From positions 4,650,501 through 4,714,500 of the forward strand of contig NZ_WUQX01000001.1 of the NCBI RefSeq assembly GCF_009830285.1: a stretch of 64,000 nucleotides of DNA. The letters are read 5' to 3'. Position 1 is the stretch's first letter, and each line of letters begins with the position of its first letter. Made by a program: the position numbers and the translations under genes. Under the pieces are notes generated by a model that was not told the DNA's origin, ran no database searches, and worked only from the letters and a program-made list of their open reading frames with translations. Shown in pieces: positions 17,404 through 25,698 of this stretch. This stretch comes from Sporofaciens musculi (GTDB lineage: Bacteria; Bacillota; Clostridia; Lachnospirales; Lachnospiraceae).

Positions 17404-18312
17404 TTATGCTGCTTTTTTGAGTTCCTCATCCTCCTTTTGCTGTGGTGTCAGATAACCGATAGAGCTATGGATCCGTTTATGGTTATACCAGCCCTCTATG
17501 TATTTAAAGATTGCTCTGCGAGCTTCCTTTAAATCCTGGTAAGTATGAAGATAGATTTCTTCCTTTTTCAGTACGGAATGGAAAGATTCCATACAGGCAT
17601 TATCGTATGGATTTCCCTTACGACTAAATGAATGCAGGATTCCTTTACTGCCCAGGCAGTCTTCAAATGCCTGGCTCGTATACTGACTTCCAAGATCACT
17701 ATGAAGGATGATCCCCTCGGTATCCCTGACATTCAGGCATGCGTTTTCTACCGCTTTAACCGCCAGTTCCGCCGTCATAGATGTGCCATAGGCATACCCT
17801 ATAATCTTTCGGCTGCACAGATCCATGACAGAAGCCAGATAGGTCCATCCTTCTTTCTGTACATGGATGTAAGTGATATCCGTACACCATTTCTGGTTGA
17901 TGGTCTCCGTCCCAAAATCACGCCTCAGGATATTTTTCTTATCCTCCGGGATGCTGCCATGGTTGGCATGATGATTGTACTTCTTTACTACGATAGAGCG
18001 CAGTCCCTGCTCTGCCATATGCCTCTGCACCCTCTTGACGCTGCAAGGTGTACCATTATCATTCAGCACACGGCATATTTTGACAGCCCCATACCTTTGT
18101 TTTGAGTCATCATATGCCTGTTTCACTTTCCTGCCGAATTCCGCATATGCCTTCTGCTTATTCGAGGGTACACAAACCAGAGCCTTGTAATAGGTACTCC
18201 TTGGGAATTTCAGAGCGCTGCAAAGCTGAGATACACAGTAGCGGGTTAAGTTGTTCTGGATAAAGGAAACAATCTCGGCTATTGTTCTTTCGCGAATATG
18301 GCGGTCGCTTTT
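17404..18312 (-). CDS. IS-A copy 1 OrfB, DDE transposase
   Basis: The frame opens at 18312, inside the orfA end, and runs to 17404. It begins KSDRLIRERTIAEIVSFIQN, continues through an HTH_21-type region (YGAVKICRVLNDNG) and then the integrase core: WCTDITYI, HSDLGSQYTS and ACMESFHSVLKKEEIY as the DDE residues. WYNHKRIHSSIGYLTP is the usual tail. OrfB of IS3 elements is made as a fusion with OrfA by ribosomal slippage on an A-run. Compared with copy 2 there are only one or two residue changes (for example YIEGWYNHK against SIEGWYNRK). Confidence 0.88.
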   Translation of the reverse strand, partial: KSDRHIRERTIAEIVSFIQNNLTRYCVSQLCSALKFPRSTYYKALVCVPSNKQKAYAEFGRKVKQAYDDSKQRYGAVKICRVLNDNGTPCSVKRVQRHMAEQGLRSIVVKKYNHHANHGSIPEDKKNILRRDFGTETINQKWCTDITYIHVQKEGWTYLASVMDLCSRKIIGYAYGTSMTAELAVKAVENACLNVRDTEGIILHSDLGSQYTSQAFEDCLGSKGILHSFSRKGNPYDNACMESFHSVLKKEEIYLHTYQDLKEARRAIFKYIEGWYNHKRIHSSIGYLTPQQKEDEELKKAA

Positions 18313-18555
18313 TTAATATTTCATTCTCAATCTTAAGGCGTTGGATTTCTTTCTGGAGAGCCTTATACTCCTTAAGGGTGACCGTCTCCTCCCCGGATAC
18401 TTTGATGGGGAGAGCTGTTTTACCCAGTTGCTGAGTGTGCTTCGATTTACGCCATATTCACGCTCCAGTTGCGGATACGAGGTTCCTCCGGCATTATACA
18501 GATCCACGATCTGCTGCTTGAATTCCGGAGTGTAAGATTTCTGGTTTTTCGCCAT
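18313..18555 (-). pseudogene. IS-A copy 1 OrfA, frameshifted
   Basis: The start MAKNQKSYTPEFKQQIVDLY and the helix-turn-helix (GGTSYPQLEREYGVNRSTLSNW) are intact. After KQLSP the frame breaks because the C-run near 18410 has four C where copy 2 has five. The downstream leucine-zipper helix is therefore not translated from this start. The ATG at 18553-18555 has AAAGGAG upstream. Confidence 0.8.
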
Positions 18556-18634
18556 GTAAAACATCTCCTTTGCTTTTTCACTTGATAGTATAGGTTGTTC
18601 AACTTTTCCTGTCCACACTTATATACTAACACCA

Positions 18635-19231
18635 CAGGGGCTTCAAGACAGATACCTTTATGATTACACTTTCGCCAATGATAACGGCCAGAATCCCGTC
18701 ATGGAGAAAGCCTGCGCTTATGTGGAGCATTGGAAGGAGGCATACCGGGACAATACCGGCCTTCTGCTTTTTGGTGACGTGGGAACCGGGAAATCTTTTT
18801 TTGCCGGCTGTATTGCCAATGCCCTGCTTGACCGTGAAGTGCCGGTTTTGATGACGAATTTTCCGTCTATCCTGAACCGGCTGACCGGCGTGTTTGCCGA
18901 GGACAGGGCGGCCTTTATCGCCAGCCTGGACGATTACAGCCTGCTTGTCATTGATGATTTAGGCGTGGAGCGCAGTACCGAGTATGCCATGGAGCAGATG
19001 TTCACCGTCATTGACAGCCGATATCGGAGTAAGAAGCCGTTGATTGTCACAACAAACCTGAAACTGGAAGAAATCAAGAACCCGCCAGACCTTGCTCACG
19101 CAAGGATTTATGACCGCATACTGGAACGGTGTGCGCCGGTTCTTTTTTCTGGTAAGAATTTCCGGGAGGAAGGAGCCAGGGCGACCAAAGCAGCGGCGAA
19201 GGAGATTGTGAGGAAGGATAATAAAATCTGA
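18635..19231 (+). pseudogene. DnaC/IstB-like ATPase, 5' end removed by IS-A
   Basis: The frame enters from the IS border as GLQDRYLYDYTFANDNGQNP, so the N-terminal part is missing. What remains holds the AAA+ ATPase core: Walker A GDVGTGKS, Walker B LLVIDDLG, and sensor region VTTNLKLEEI. Such proteins load replicative helicase in Tn1549-like conjugative elements. In those elements they normally follow the replication initiator and precede the coupling-protein genes. Here the initiator lies 8 kb away in opposite orientation, which supports an inversion of this segment. Confidence 0.8.
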
Positions 19232-19251
19232 TTGTATGAAAAGGAGAATTT

Positions 19252-19434
19252 ATGAATAACGAGAAAATCACAGAGGACACTACCACCACAGCACCGGCTA
19301 AGGACGCTCCCGCACTGGTGAAAAAGATTGGCCGGACTACCTACATTGTGAGGGTTCATTTCAGCAAGACCAGCAGGGAAACCATGAGTGACAAAATCAA
19401 GCGTATGCTGAAAAATGAGATACAGCAGATGTAA
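19252..19434 (+). CDS. TnpW-family small protein
   Basis: This 60-residue protein has an unstructured, Thr/Ala-rich start and the conserved body IGRTTYIVRVHFSKTSRETM followed by a helix. This matches the transposon-encoded TnpW family found beside the DnaC-like gene in clostridial conjugative transposons. Its function is unknown. AAGGAGAA precedes the ATG, and it follows the ATPase gene by 20 bp in the same direction. Confidence 0.75.
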   Translation: MNNEKITEDTTTTAPAKDAPALVKKIGRTTYIVRVHFSKTSRETMSDKIKRMLKNEIQQM

Positions 19435-19512
19435 AAAAGCGATAACGGAAACAGGCCGGGAATCAGAAATGCGCTGGCTCCCGGCTTGTAAAATCGGGAG
19501 GATTATGGTAGT

Positions 19513-20364
19513 ATGAAGATACAAAAACGAAAGGGAAAGCAGGTGGGAAGAGTGACAGTGACGGAACAGATAGACCAGAAACATCAGGAAGATTTACAGA
19601 GGCTAAGAGGCTTTCGCCTGCTTGATGATGATTTCCTCACAAAGTGTTTTGAGGGAGATACAGCAAGCATAGAACTGGTATTGCGGATTGTACTGGAAAA
19701 ATCGGATTTAAAGGTGCTGGACGTCCGCACCCAGGTATTTGTGGAGAACCTGCTGAACCGTTCAGTGAGGTTGGATATTCTGGCTACAGACAGCACAGGG
19801 GCAAAACTGAACGTGGAGGTACAGCGCTCCGACAAAGGAGCCGGGAGAAAAAGAGCCAGGTACAACAGCAGCATGATGGACGCAAACCTTTTGAAGAAAG
19901 GCGAGGACTTCGACAAGCTGCCGGAAACGTGGGTAATCTTTATCACAGAGAATGACGTAATGGGAAAAGGGCTACCGCTCTATCCGATTGAGCGGTGTTT
20001 TTTAGGAACCGTGGAAAGATTTGAGGACGGTTCGCACATACTGTATGTAAATGGCGCTTACCGTGGAGATACGCCAATCGGGAAGTTAATGCATGACTTC
20101 TCCTGCACAGACGCAGCGGATATGTACTATGGAACACTGGCGGACAGGGTGAGATTTTTCAAAGAGAGCAAGGAGGGAATCGAGATTATGTGCCGTGCTA
20201 TGGAAGATATGAGGAATCAGACATTGAAAGAAGGAATGATAAATGTTGCAAAGAAAATGTTGGAAGATGGGACAATAACGCTTGAAAAGATTGCGGAATT
20301 TGTTGGCCTTTCTGTTGACGAGGTCAAAAAAATAAAAACAGACCAGAATATTCCTTTAGGATAA
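19513..20364 (+). CDS. Rpn-family PD-(D/E)XK nuclease
   Basis: This 283-residue protein shows the Rpn core: DDFLTKCFEGD near residue 38, VRLDILATDSTGAKLNVEVQ about residue 80 (the D...ExQ active site), and ARYNSSMMD after it. TWVIFITENDVMGKGLPLY is a hallmark of the transposase-like PD-(D/E)XK family of Lachnospiraceae. The C-terminal repeat (TLEKIAEFVGLSVDEVKKIK) is shared with many relatives. It opens the cargo segment inserted between TnpW and the coupling-protein remnant. Confidence 0.82.
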   Translation: MKIQKRKGKQVGRVTVTEQIDQKHQEDLQRLRGFRLLDDDFLTKCFEGDTASIELVLRIVLEKSDLKVLDVRTQVFVENLLNRSVRLDILATDSTGAKLNVEVQRSDKGAGRKRARYNSSMMDANLLKKGEDFDKLPETWVIFITENDVMGKGLPLYPIERCFLGTVERFEDGSHILYVNGAYRGDTPIGKLMHDFSCTDAADMYYGTLADRVRFFKESKEGIEIMCRAMEDMRNQTLKEGMINVAKKMLEDGTITLEKIAEFVGLSVDEVKKIKTDQNIPLG

Positions 20365-20389
20365 GTAATGTAGATTGAGGTGAAAATAA

Positions 20390-21091
20390 ATGTTTGGAGA
20401 TTTAATATATTTTAATAAAAAGAAGGTTGATCAGTATTCGGCATTGATTTTAGGAAAAAATATAGAAACAAGGGTTATTGATAAGGATAACATTGAAGAT
20501 ATATCAGCCAACTACTTATTGGAATGCTCCAATTTTGAAAAACTTCTACAAAGGAGAGATGATTTCATCGACTATGTTGATGATAATCAAGGCATTTCAA
20601 TTAAAGATGTTAGAATTTCTTCCATCATTAAAGTTACTGGTGAAATTTATATACCTGAACAATTTGATATGGTTCATTTAATCGATCAATATAAAGATAT
20701 GATTGTTTCACAAGTAGATTACGAAGATAATAATCAACGGGAATTAATAAATTCTGTTTTGAAAAATTCAAAGGTAAAAATACCTATATTTTGTGAATTG
20801 GGGGGTGATTGTGATTACTGGATGGGAATAGGGAAAGTATCACAAGAAGATATGCTAATTGATTATAATGAGTTGGAAGATTATGAAGGAAAAGAGTTAA
20901 CTATTATTGCAAGATTGGAATCTCGAAAATATTATAGAGATAAACCACTTCCGGTTTTTGATATTTATAAAGATTTTTTAGGACTAAATCGAGCGTTAAG
21001 AAAACAAATAGCTTCGGAAAAAAAGCAAGAATTTGAGAGTATTGATGTTAATGAAGATTATATTGGATTAGAATTACTTGCTATTTATTGA
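20390..21091 (+). CDS. DUF6414-like protein
   Basis: This 233-residue, acidic, AT-rich gene product begins MFGDLIYFNKKKVDQYSALI, which resembles DUF6414 proteins; I name the family from memory and with moderate confidence. A segment IRVSSIIK-like beta region and an Asp/Glu-rich C-terminus are visible, but no catalytic motif. GAGGTG precedes the ATG. It lies 12 bp before a PIN-like nuclease gene in the same direction, so the two very probably act together. The base composition is far richer in AT than the ICE genes on either side. Confidence 0.6.
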   Translation: MFGDLIYFNKKKVDQYSALILGKNIETRVIDKDNIEDISANYLLECSNFEKLLQRRDDFIDYVDDNQGISIKDVRISSIIKVTGEIYIPEQFDMVHLIDQYKDMIVSQVDYEDNNQRELINSVLKNSKVKIPIFCELGGDCDYWMGIGKVSQEDMLIDYNELEDYEGKELTIIARLESRKYYRDKPLPVFDIYKDFLGLNRALRKQIASEKKQEFESIDVNEDYIGLELLAIY

Positions 21092-21103
21092 TAGGGCTAC
21101 CAT

Positions 21104-22237
21104 ATGAAAAATACAATCAAAGAATTTATAGAGCCAACAAATAAAGAAAAACAAGAATTATGGCAAAAGGCAGTTTTTGTTTTTGATACTAATGTACTGC
21201 TGAATTTGTATAGATATTCTGCAAAAACAAGGAAATCTTTATTGGCTGCTTTTGAAAATTTTAAGGATAGAGTATGGATTCCATACCAAGTGGCATATGA
21301 GTATATGCGTAAACGTTGTGAGGTCATATATGAAACAGTTCAAAGATATGAACAATTTAAGAAGGAAATGGAAAACTTCACAAATAAAGCAGTAGAAACT
21401 TTACGTTTGACTTCCAGTGATGAAGAAGTTTCTGAATTAAAGAGATATTTGTTTAAATGGTTAGATAGTAATAAAGATCGAAATTTGTTAGTGGTTAACG
21501 CAGATGAAGATGAGATATTAGATAAAATCTTGACAATTTTTGATGGTAGAGTTGGTTTACAGATTGATGAGAAAGAACTAAATGCAATAAAAGAAGAAGG
21601 TGAGAAAAGATACAAACAGAGTATTCCGCCTGGGTTCAAGGATGATAAAAAGAAGAAAAATTCGGAAGATGACAATAATGCCTATGGAGATTTGATTATA
21701 TGGAAACAGATAATTAAATATGCGAGGGAAAATGGAGTAGGTATTGTATATGTTACACATGATCAAAAAGAAGATTGGTGGAATATTACCAAAGGTAAGA
21801 CAATAGGGCCAAGAATAGAACTTAGAAAAGAATTTATCACAGAAACTAATCAGGAATTTCATATGTATTCTATGGACGGGTTTATAAATACATACAATAA
21901 AATGAATGAAAACCAGATTGATAAAAGTGCTATTGACGAAGTGATTGGCCTTGAAAAAGCGGATAAAAAGAATCGAAGATACAAAAAGCGAAATGAAGGA
22001 ATTACTTTATCAGAAAAGATAGCACGCACAGAAGATACTATAGAAAAAATTCAAAATAGAATTTTAAGAAGAAGAAAAATTATGGAGGATATTGAAAATA
22101 AATATCAAAAACAAGGTATCGAACTACCTGAAAATATTCAGTTTCAATATGATAATACAAAAGTCAAGAGGGAGGAACTAGAGGAAATCTACGAGAAAAA
22201 AATTACAAGAACTGAATGTTTTAAAGCAAACGCTTAG
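21104..22237 (+). CDS. PIN-like domain nuclease (PIN_8 type)
   Basis: This 377-residue protein has a PIN-like domain with well-placed acidic residues: Asp28 in VFVFDTNVLLNLYR, Glu66 in YQVAYEYMRKR, Asp196 in AYGDLIIWKQI and Asp220/Asp224 in VTHDQKEDWW. This is the pattern of the PIN_8 family. A long charged insertion (residues about 75-190) and a C-terminal coiled coil (about 300-377) extend the fold. PIN domains cut RNA, and large PIN_8 proteins are often found in defence islands. The 12-bp gap to the DUF6414-like gene marks a two-gene module. The gene is AT-rich and followed by a strong terminator. Confidence 0.75.
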   Translation: MKNTIKEFIEPTNKEKQELWQKAVFVFDTNVLLNLYRYSAKTRKSLLAAFENFKDRVWIPYQVAYEYMRKRCEVIYETVQRYEQFKKEMENFTNKAVETLRLTSSDEEVSELKRYLFKWLDSNKDRNLLVVNADEDEILDKILTIFDGRVGLQIDEKELNAIKEEGEKRYKQSIPPGFKDDKKKKNSEDDNNAYGDLIIWKQIIKYARENGVGIVYVTHDQKEDWWNITKGKTIGPRIELRKEFITETNQEFHMYSMDGFINTYNKMNENQIDKSAIDEVIGLEKADKKNRRYKKRNEGITLSEKIARTEDTIEKIQNRILRRRKIMEDIENKYQKQGIELPENIQFQYDNTKVKREELEEIYEKKITRTECFKANA

Positions 22238-22318
22238 TGAAACAGAAATTATAAGTTCATTATAAAAAATTTGTGATTATTGTGTTTACAGAATCAAGAG
22301 CATAAACAAAGACCGCAG

Positions 22319-22353
22319 CCGGGAATCTAAAAACAGGTTCCCGGTTTTTTTTT
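22319..22353 (+). terminator. Rho-independent terminator after the PIN gene
   Basis: CCGGGAA pairs with TTCCCGG around a 12-base loop and is followed by nine T. It closes the AT-rich cargo module. Confidence 0.85.
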
Positions 22354-22381
22354 GCCCTAAAATGTAAAATTTTTGTGAATA

Positions 22382-23238
22382 TGATTAAAAAGTCCTTTAC
22401 AAAACGTCACTGGCAAGACGGCAAAATCCATCCTTATTTCCTGCGGCGCCAGATTAGCGCCGTTTGATATTAAGGAAGTCCGGGAAATCACCATGTATGA
22501 CGAGCTGGAGCTTGACCTGGTCGGGGACAGGAAAACGGCGCTGTTCTTTATTATCAGCGATACGGATGCGACCTTCAATTTCCTTGTCAGCATGGCCTAT
22601 ACACAGTTGTTCAATCTGCTGTGTGAGCGTGCCGATGACAAGTACGGCGGCAGGCTGCCGGTACATGTGCGGTGCCTGATTGACGAGGCCGCCAATATCG
22701 GGCAGATTCCAAACCTGGAAAAGCTGATGGCGACGATCCGTTCCAGGGAGATTTCTGCCTGTCTGGTTTTGCAGGCGCAGAGCCAGTTAAAGGCGCTTTA
22801 TAAGGACAACATGGACACCATCATTGGCAACTGCGACGCTTCCCTTTTTCTGGGAGGCAAGGAGGAAACCACGTTGAAAAGCTGGAACTCCTGCTGGGAA
22901 AAGAGACCATCGACATGTATAACACCAGCGTCACCAAAGGCACACAGGAATCCCACGGACAAAATTTTCAAAAGTTAGGAAAGGATTTAATGTCGGTGGA
23001 CGAGCTGGCCGTCATGGACGGTGGGAAATGCCTCCTGCAGATCAGGGACGTCCGGCCTTTCCTCTCCCGCAAGTACGATATTACCAGACACCCGAACTAT
23101 AAATACCTGTCGGATTATGCCCCGAAAAATGCCTTTGACATTGAAAAATTTCTGTCAACCAGACTGCCGGTCCGTCCCGGTGAGCTGTACCGTAATTATG
23201 AGGTCACGGCGGAGGATTTGGAGGCGCCGGCTGTATGA
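22382..23238 (+). pseudogene. VirD4/TraG-type coupling protein, truncated and frameshifted
   Basis: The remnant covers the C-terminal half of a type IV coupling protein. TGKTAKSILISCGARLAPFD and TALFFIISDTDATFNF lead to the Walker B region VRCLIDEAANIGQIP and to RSREISACLVLQAQSQLKA. At about 22880 one A is missing, which shifts the frame. The second frame continues MYNTSVTKGTQESHGQNFQK and VMDGGKCLLQIRDVRPF to the end. The N-terminal membrane segment and Walker A are gone. In an intact ICE this ATPase brings the relaxase-DNA complex to the mating channel. Confidence 0.85.
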
Positions 23239-23368
23239 CGATGTAGCTGCCTGTTAAAGTCTCTGGCTTTGGCGGGCTTTTTCTTTTCACCGGAAGGAGG
23301 TTCTATTGAGGATTCGCGCCCCTCCCTGACAACTGTATACCTTTCCAGGATGATCCTGGACTATGCCG

Positions 23369-23413
23369 CCCCTGTGCTTTATGCAGATTTACTTAAAGCA
23401 CAGGGGCGTTTTT
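23369..23413 (+). terminator. Strong hairpin before the Maff2 gene
   Basis: A 12-bp perfect stem (CCCCTGTGCTTT with AAAGCACAGGGG) is followed by CGTTTTT. It may terminate the upstream conjugation transcript or act as an attenuator for Maff2. Confidence 0.65.
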
Positions 23414-23480
23414 CCGTTTCCGGCCAGATACGGCCATACCACAAAACCAATATATTTCAAATTAAAGGAGGACTTTCTTT

Positions 23481-23525
23481 ATGTCTTTTTTTGCAAGTGC
23501 GATTGATACTTTGAAAATTCTGGTG
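23481..23525 (+). pseudogene. Maff2-family membrane protein, cut after 15 codons by IS-A
   Basis: AAAGGAGGACTTTCTTT precedes ATG and a start MSFFASAIDTLKILV. This matches the beginning of Maff2 proteins, small membrane subunits encoded just after the coupling protein in Tn1549-like elements. The IS-A border at 23526 truncates it. Confidence 0.65.
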
Positions 23526-23604
23526 TGGTGTTAGTATATAAGTGTGGACAGGAAAAGTTGAACAACCTATACTATCAAGTGAAAAAGCAAAGGAGATGTT
23601 TTAC

Positions 23605-24003
23605 ATGGCGAAAAACCAGAAATCTTACACTCCGGAATTCAAGCAGCAGATCGTGGATCTGTATAATGCCGGAGGAACCTCGTATCCGCAACTGGAGCGT
23701 GAATATGGCGTAAATCGAAGCACACTCAGCAACTGGGTAAAACAGCTCTCCCCCATCAAAGTATCCGGGGAGGAGACGGTCACCCTTAAGGAGTATAAGG
23801 CTCTCCAGAAAGAAATCCAACGCCTTAAGATTGAGAATGAAATATTAAAAAAGCGACCGCCTTATTCGCGAAAGAACTATAGCCGAGATTGTTTCCTTTA
23901 TCCAGAACAACTTAACCCGCTACTGTGTATCTCAGCTTTGCAGCGCTCTGAAATTCCCAAGGAGTACCTATTACAAGGCTCTGGTTTGTGTACCCTCGAA
24001 TAA
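23605..24003 (+). CDS. IS-A copy 2 OrfA
   Basis: The protein starts MAKNQKSYTPEFKQQIVDLY with AAAGGAG upstream, and has the helix-turn-helix GVNRSTLSNWVKQLSP and a leucine-zipper helix (EIQRLKIENEILKK). At the A-run 23847-23852 the frame continues unusually to 24003 instead of ending after the expected ATALFAKEL. The run has six A; a seventh would restore the standard IS3 arrangement in which OrfB lies in the -1 frame. Confidence 0.78.
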   Translation: MAKNQKSYTPEFKQQIVDLYNAGGTSYPQLEREYGVNRSTLSNWVKQLSPIKVSGEETVTLKEYKALQKEIQRLKIENEILKKRPPYSRKNYSRDCFLYPEQLNPLLCISALQRSEIPKEYLLQGSGLCTLE

Positions 24004-24757
24004 GCAGAAGGCATATGCGGAATTCGGCAGGAAAGTGAAACAGGCATATGATGACTCAAAACAAAGGTATGGGGCTGTCAAAATATGCCGTGTGCTGAAT
24101 GATAATGGTACACCTTGCAGCGTCAAGAGGGTGCAGAGGCATATGGCAGAGCAGGGACTGCGCTCTATCGTAGTAAAGAAGTACAATCATCATGCCAACC
24201 ATGGCAGCATCCCGGAGGATAAGAAAAATATCCTGAGGCGTGATTTTGGGACGGAGACCATCAACCAGAAATGGTGTACGGATATCACTTACATCCATGT
24301 ACAGAAAGAAGGATGGACCTATCTGGCTTCTGTCATGGATCTGTGCAGCCGAAAGATTATAGGGTATGCCTATGGCACATCTATGACGGCGGAACTGGCG
24401 GTTAAAGCGGTAGAAAACGCATGCCTGAATGTCAGGGATACCGAGGGGATCATCCTTCATAGTGATCTTGGAAGTCAGTATACGAGCCAGGCATTTGAAG
24501 ACTGCCTGGGCAGTAAAGGAATCCTGCATTCATTTAGTCGTAAGGGAAATCCATACGATAATGCCTGTATGGAATCTTTCCATTCCGTACTGAAAAAGGA
24601 AGAAATCTATCTTCATACTTACCAGGATTTAAAGGAAGCTCGCAGAGCAATCTTTAAATCCATAGAGGGCTGGTATAACCGTAAACGGATCCATAGCTCT
24701 ATCGGTTATCTGACACCACAGCAAAAGGAGGATGAGGAACTCAAAAAAGCAGCATAA
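23849..24757 (+). CDS. IS-A copy 2 OrfB, DDE transposase
   Basis: The frame opens at 23849 and ends at 24757. It contains the same segments as copy 1: RERTIAEIVSFIQNNLTRYC, YGAVKICRVLNDNG, WCTDITYIHV, HSDLGSQYTS and CMESFHSVLKKEEIY. It looks intact. Expression depends on slippage from orfA. Confidence 0.88.
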   Translation, partial: KSDRLIRERTIAEIVSFIQNNLTRYCVSQLCSALKFPRSTYYKALVCVPSNKQKAYAEFGRKVKQAYDDSKQRYGAVKICRVLNDNGTPCSVKRVQRHMAEQGLRSIVVKKYNHHANHGSIPEDKKNILRRDFGTETINQKWCTDITYIHVQKEGWTYLASVMDLCSRKIIGYAYGTSMTAELAVKAVENACLNVRDTEGIILHSDLGSQYTSQAFEDCLGSKGILHSFSRKGNPYDNACMESFHSVLKKEEIYLHTYQDLKEARRAIFKSIEGWYNRKRIHSSIGYLTPQQKEDEELKKAA

Positions 24758-24797
24758 TCTTTCAACTTTTTTTGTCTAAAGTATTGACATAGATCCA

Positions 24798-25125
24798 ATA
24801 GCATGTAAGCATAAATCTTTATTCATATATTTGTGAACAGTTGTTTTGCTTAAACGAATCCCTCTACGCATTAAAAAGATTCTCATGGCCCTATGGCCTG
24901 GCAGGCGATGGTTCTTGTAATAAATATATTTAATTTCCTCTTTGATTTTATTTTTTTGTTCCTGGTATGCAGCTTTGCGCTGTTTCAAATAATTATAGTA
25001 AGCATTGGGAGAAATTTGGAACTTTCTAAGAAGCCAACGCAGCCCCAAAATAGTTTTATATTGATCGATGAAGCGATACACCACTAATCTGCTTCCCTTA
25101 CAAAGAATGCCGCGGCTTTTTTTAG
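24798..25125 (-). pseudogene. IS-B OrfB, N-terminal part
   Basis: The N-terminal domain reads VVYRFIDQYKTILGLRWLLR, then YNYLKQRKAAYQEQKNKIKE and HRLPGHRAMRIFLMRRG. These correspond to the region before the DDE domain in IS3 transposases. The frame is broken by IS-A copy 2, so all catalytic residues are missing. Confidence 0.75.
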
Positions 25126-25371
25126 GAAAAGGTTCTCCTTTTCCAGTTCTGCAATTCTTTTGTGAAGTTGCTGGATTTCTTTTGGAGAAAAGGCAGTGGA
25201 ATTTGTAGTATGTGGTTGTGATATCAGGCATTCTTCGCTATACTTTTTTACCCATCCGGAAAGGGTTGACTTGGCAACACCATACTCTTTTTCAAGAGTA
25301 GGATAACTTTTACCCTGGATGTACTCTTTTACTAATTGCTTTTTAAATTCTTCGTTGTACACTTTGGCCAT
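25084..25371 (-). CDS. IS-B OrfA
   Basis: This 95-residue protein MAKVYNEEFKKQLVKEYIQG has the helix-turn-helix (GKSYPTLEKEYGVAKSTLSGW) and a leucine zipper (IQQLHKRIAELEKENLFLKK). It ends AAAFFVREAD after a run of seven A, the classical slippery site of IS3 elements. A good AGGAGGAA sequence lies upstream. Confidence 0.82.
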   Translation of the reverse strand: MAKVYNEEFKKQLVKEYIQGKSYPTLEKEYGVAKSTLSGWVKKYSEECLISQPHTTNSTAFSPKEIQQLHKRIAELEKENLFLKKAAAFFVREAD

Positions 25372-25442
25372 GCTACTGGTTCCTCCTTTGTTCGTTTTTA
25401 TTATATCTTATCCGAACCAAGTGTTACAACTTTAGTATACCA

Positions 25443-25669
25443 GAACAAAGCTCTCCTGTGGGATAGTAGGCAGACAGGGCATCCGCAAGCCATATGTGTT
25501 TTTTTCCCATGACAGCGATAGAATCCGGCCCGGTGTTGGCTGCCAGTGAGCGCAGGTTGAATTCACTTTCCCGCAGGAAATCCCCGGCCAGGATATGGAG
25601 CTCATAGGCAAATATGCCTAAATCCGTATCACGGACTAAGTGAATCTGCGGAAGCGGTTCCTGTTTCAA
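25443..25669 (-). pseudogene. ICE hypothetical protein, 3' end cut by IS-B
   Basis: The surviving 76 residues read MKQEPLPQIHLVRDTDLGIF, then ELHILAGDFLRESEFNLRSL and IAVMGKKHIWLADALSAYYP. This is a conserved small protein of clostridial conjugative elements that I cannot name with confidence. The frame runs into IS-B after YPTGEL. It lies downstream of the DUF6674-like gene in the same direction. Confidence 0.55.
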
Positions 25670-25698
25670 TTTGATTTCCTCCCTTCATTCTGTTTTTA

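Larger units (their letters stand above)
17364..18634 (-). mobile_element. IS3-family (IS150-like) element IS-A, copy 1
   Basis: The element is 1271 bp with imperfect terminal inverted repeats beginning TGGTGTTAG and TGGATCTAT and sharing AAAAGTTGAA inside. It is nearly identical to IS-A copy 2 at 23526-24797, which faces the other way. One base is missing relative to copy 2, in the C-run of orfA. I see no target-site duplication around either copy, as expected if recombination has exchanged flanks. Confidence 0.88.
23526..24797 (+). mobile_element. IS3-family (IS150-like) element IS-A, copy 2
   Basis: The element is 1272 bp with the same ends as copy 1 but opposite orientation. It interrupts Maff2 on its left and the orfB of another IS3 element (IS-B) on its right. 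There is no clear target duplication. Together with copy 1 it flanks 4.9 kb of ICE and cargo sequence. Confidence 0.9.
24798..25442 (-). mobile_element. IS3-family remnant IS-B, 5' half
   Basis: The left part of an IS3 element on the minus strand survives. Its end TGGTATACTAAAGTTGTAAC is at 25442 and its orfA is complete. IS-A copy 2 inserted into its orfB. IS-B in turn cuts the ICE gene at 25443-25669. Confidence 0.78.

Noticed and set aside
17364..24797. Composite transposon made of the two IS-A copies
   Set aside because: No target duplication surrounds the whole unit, and the genes inside are collinear with the ICE after inversion, so two separate insertions plus inversion explain the data better.
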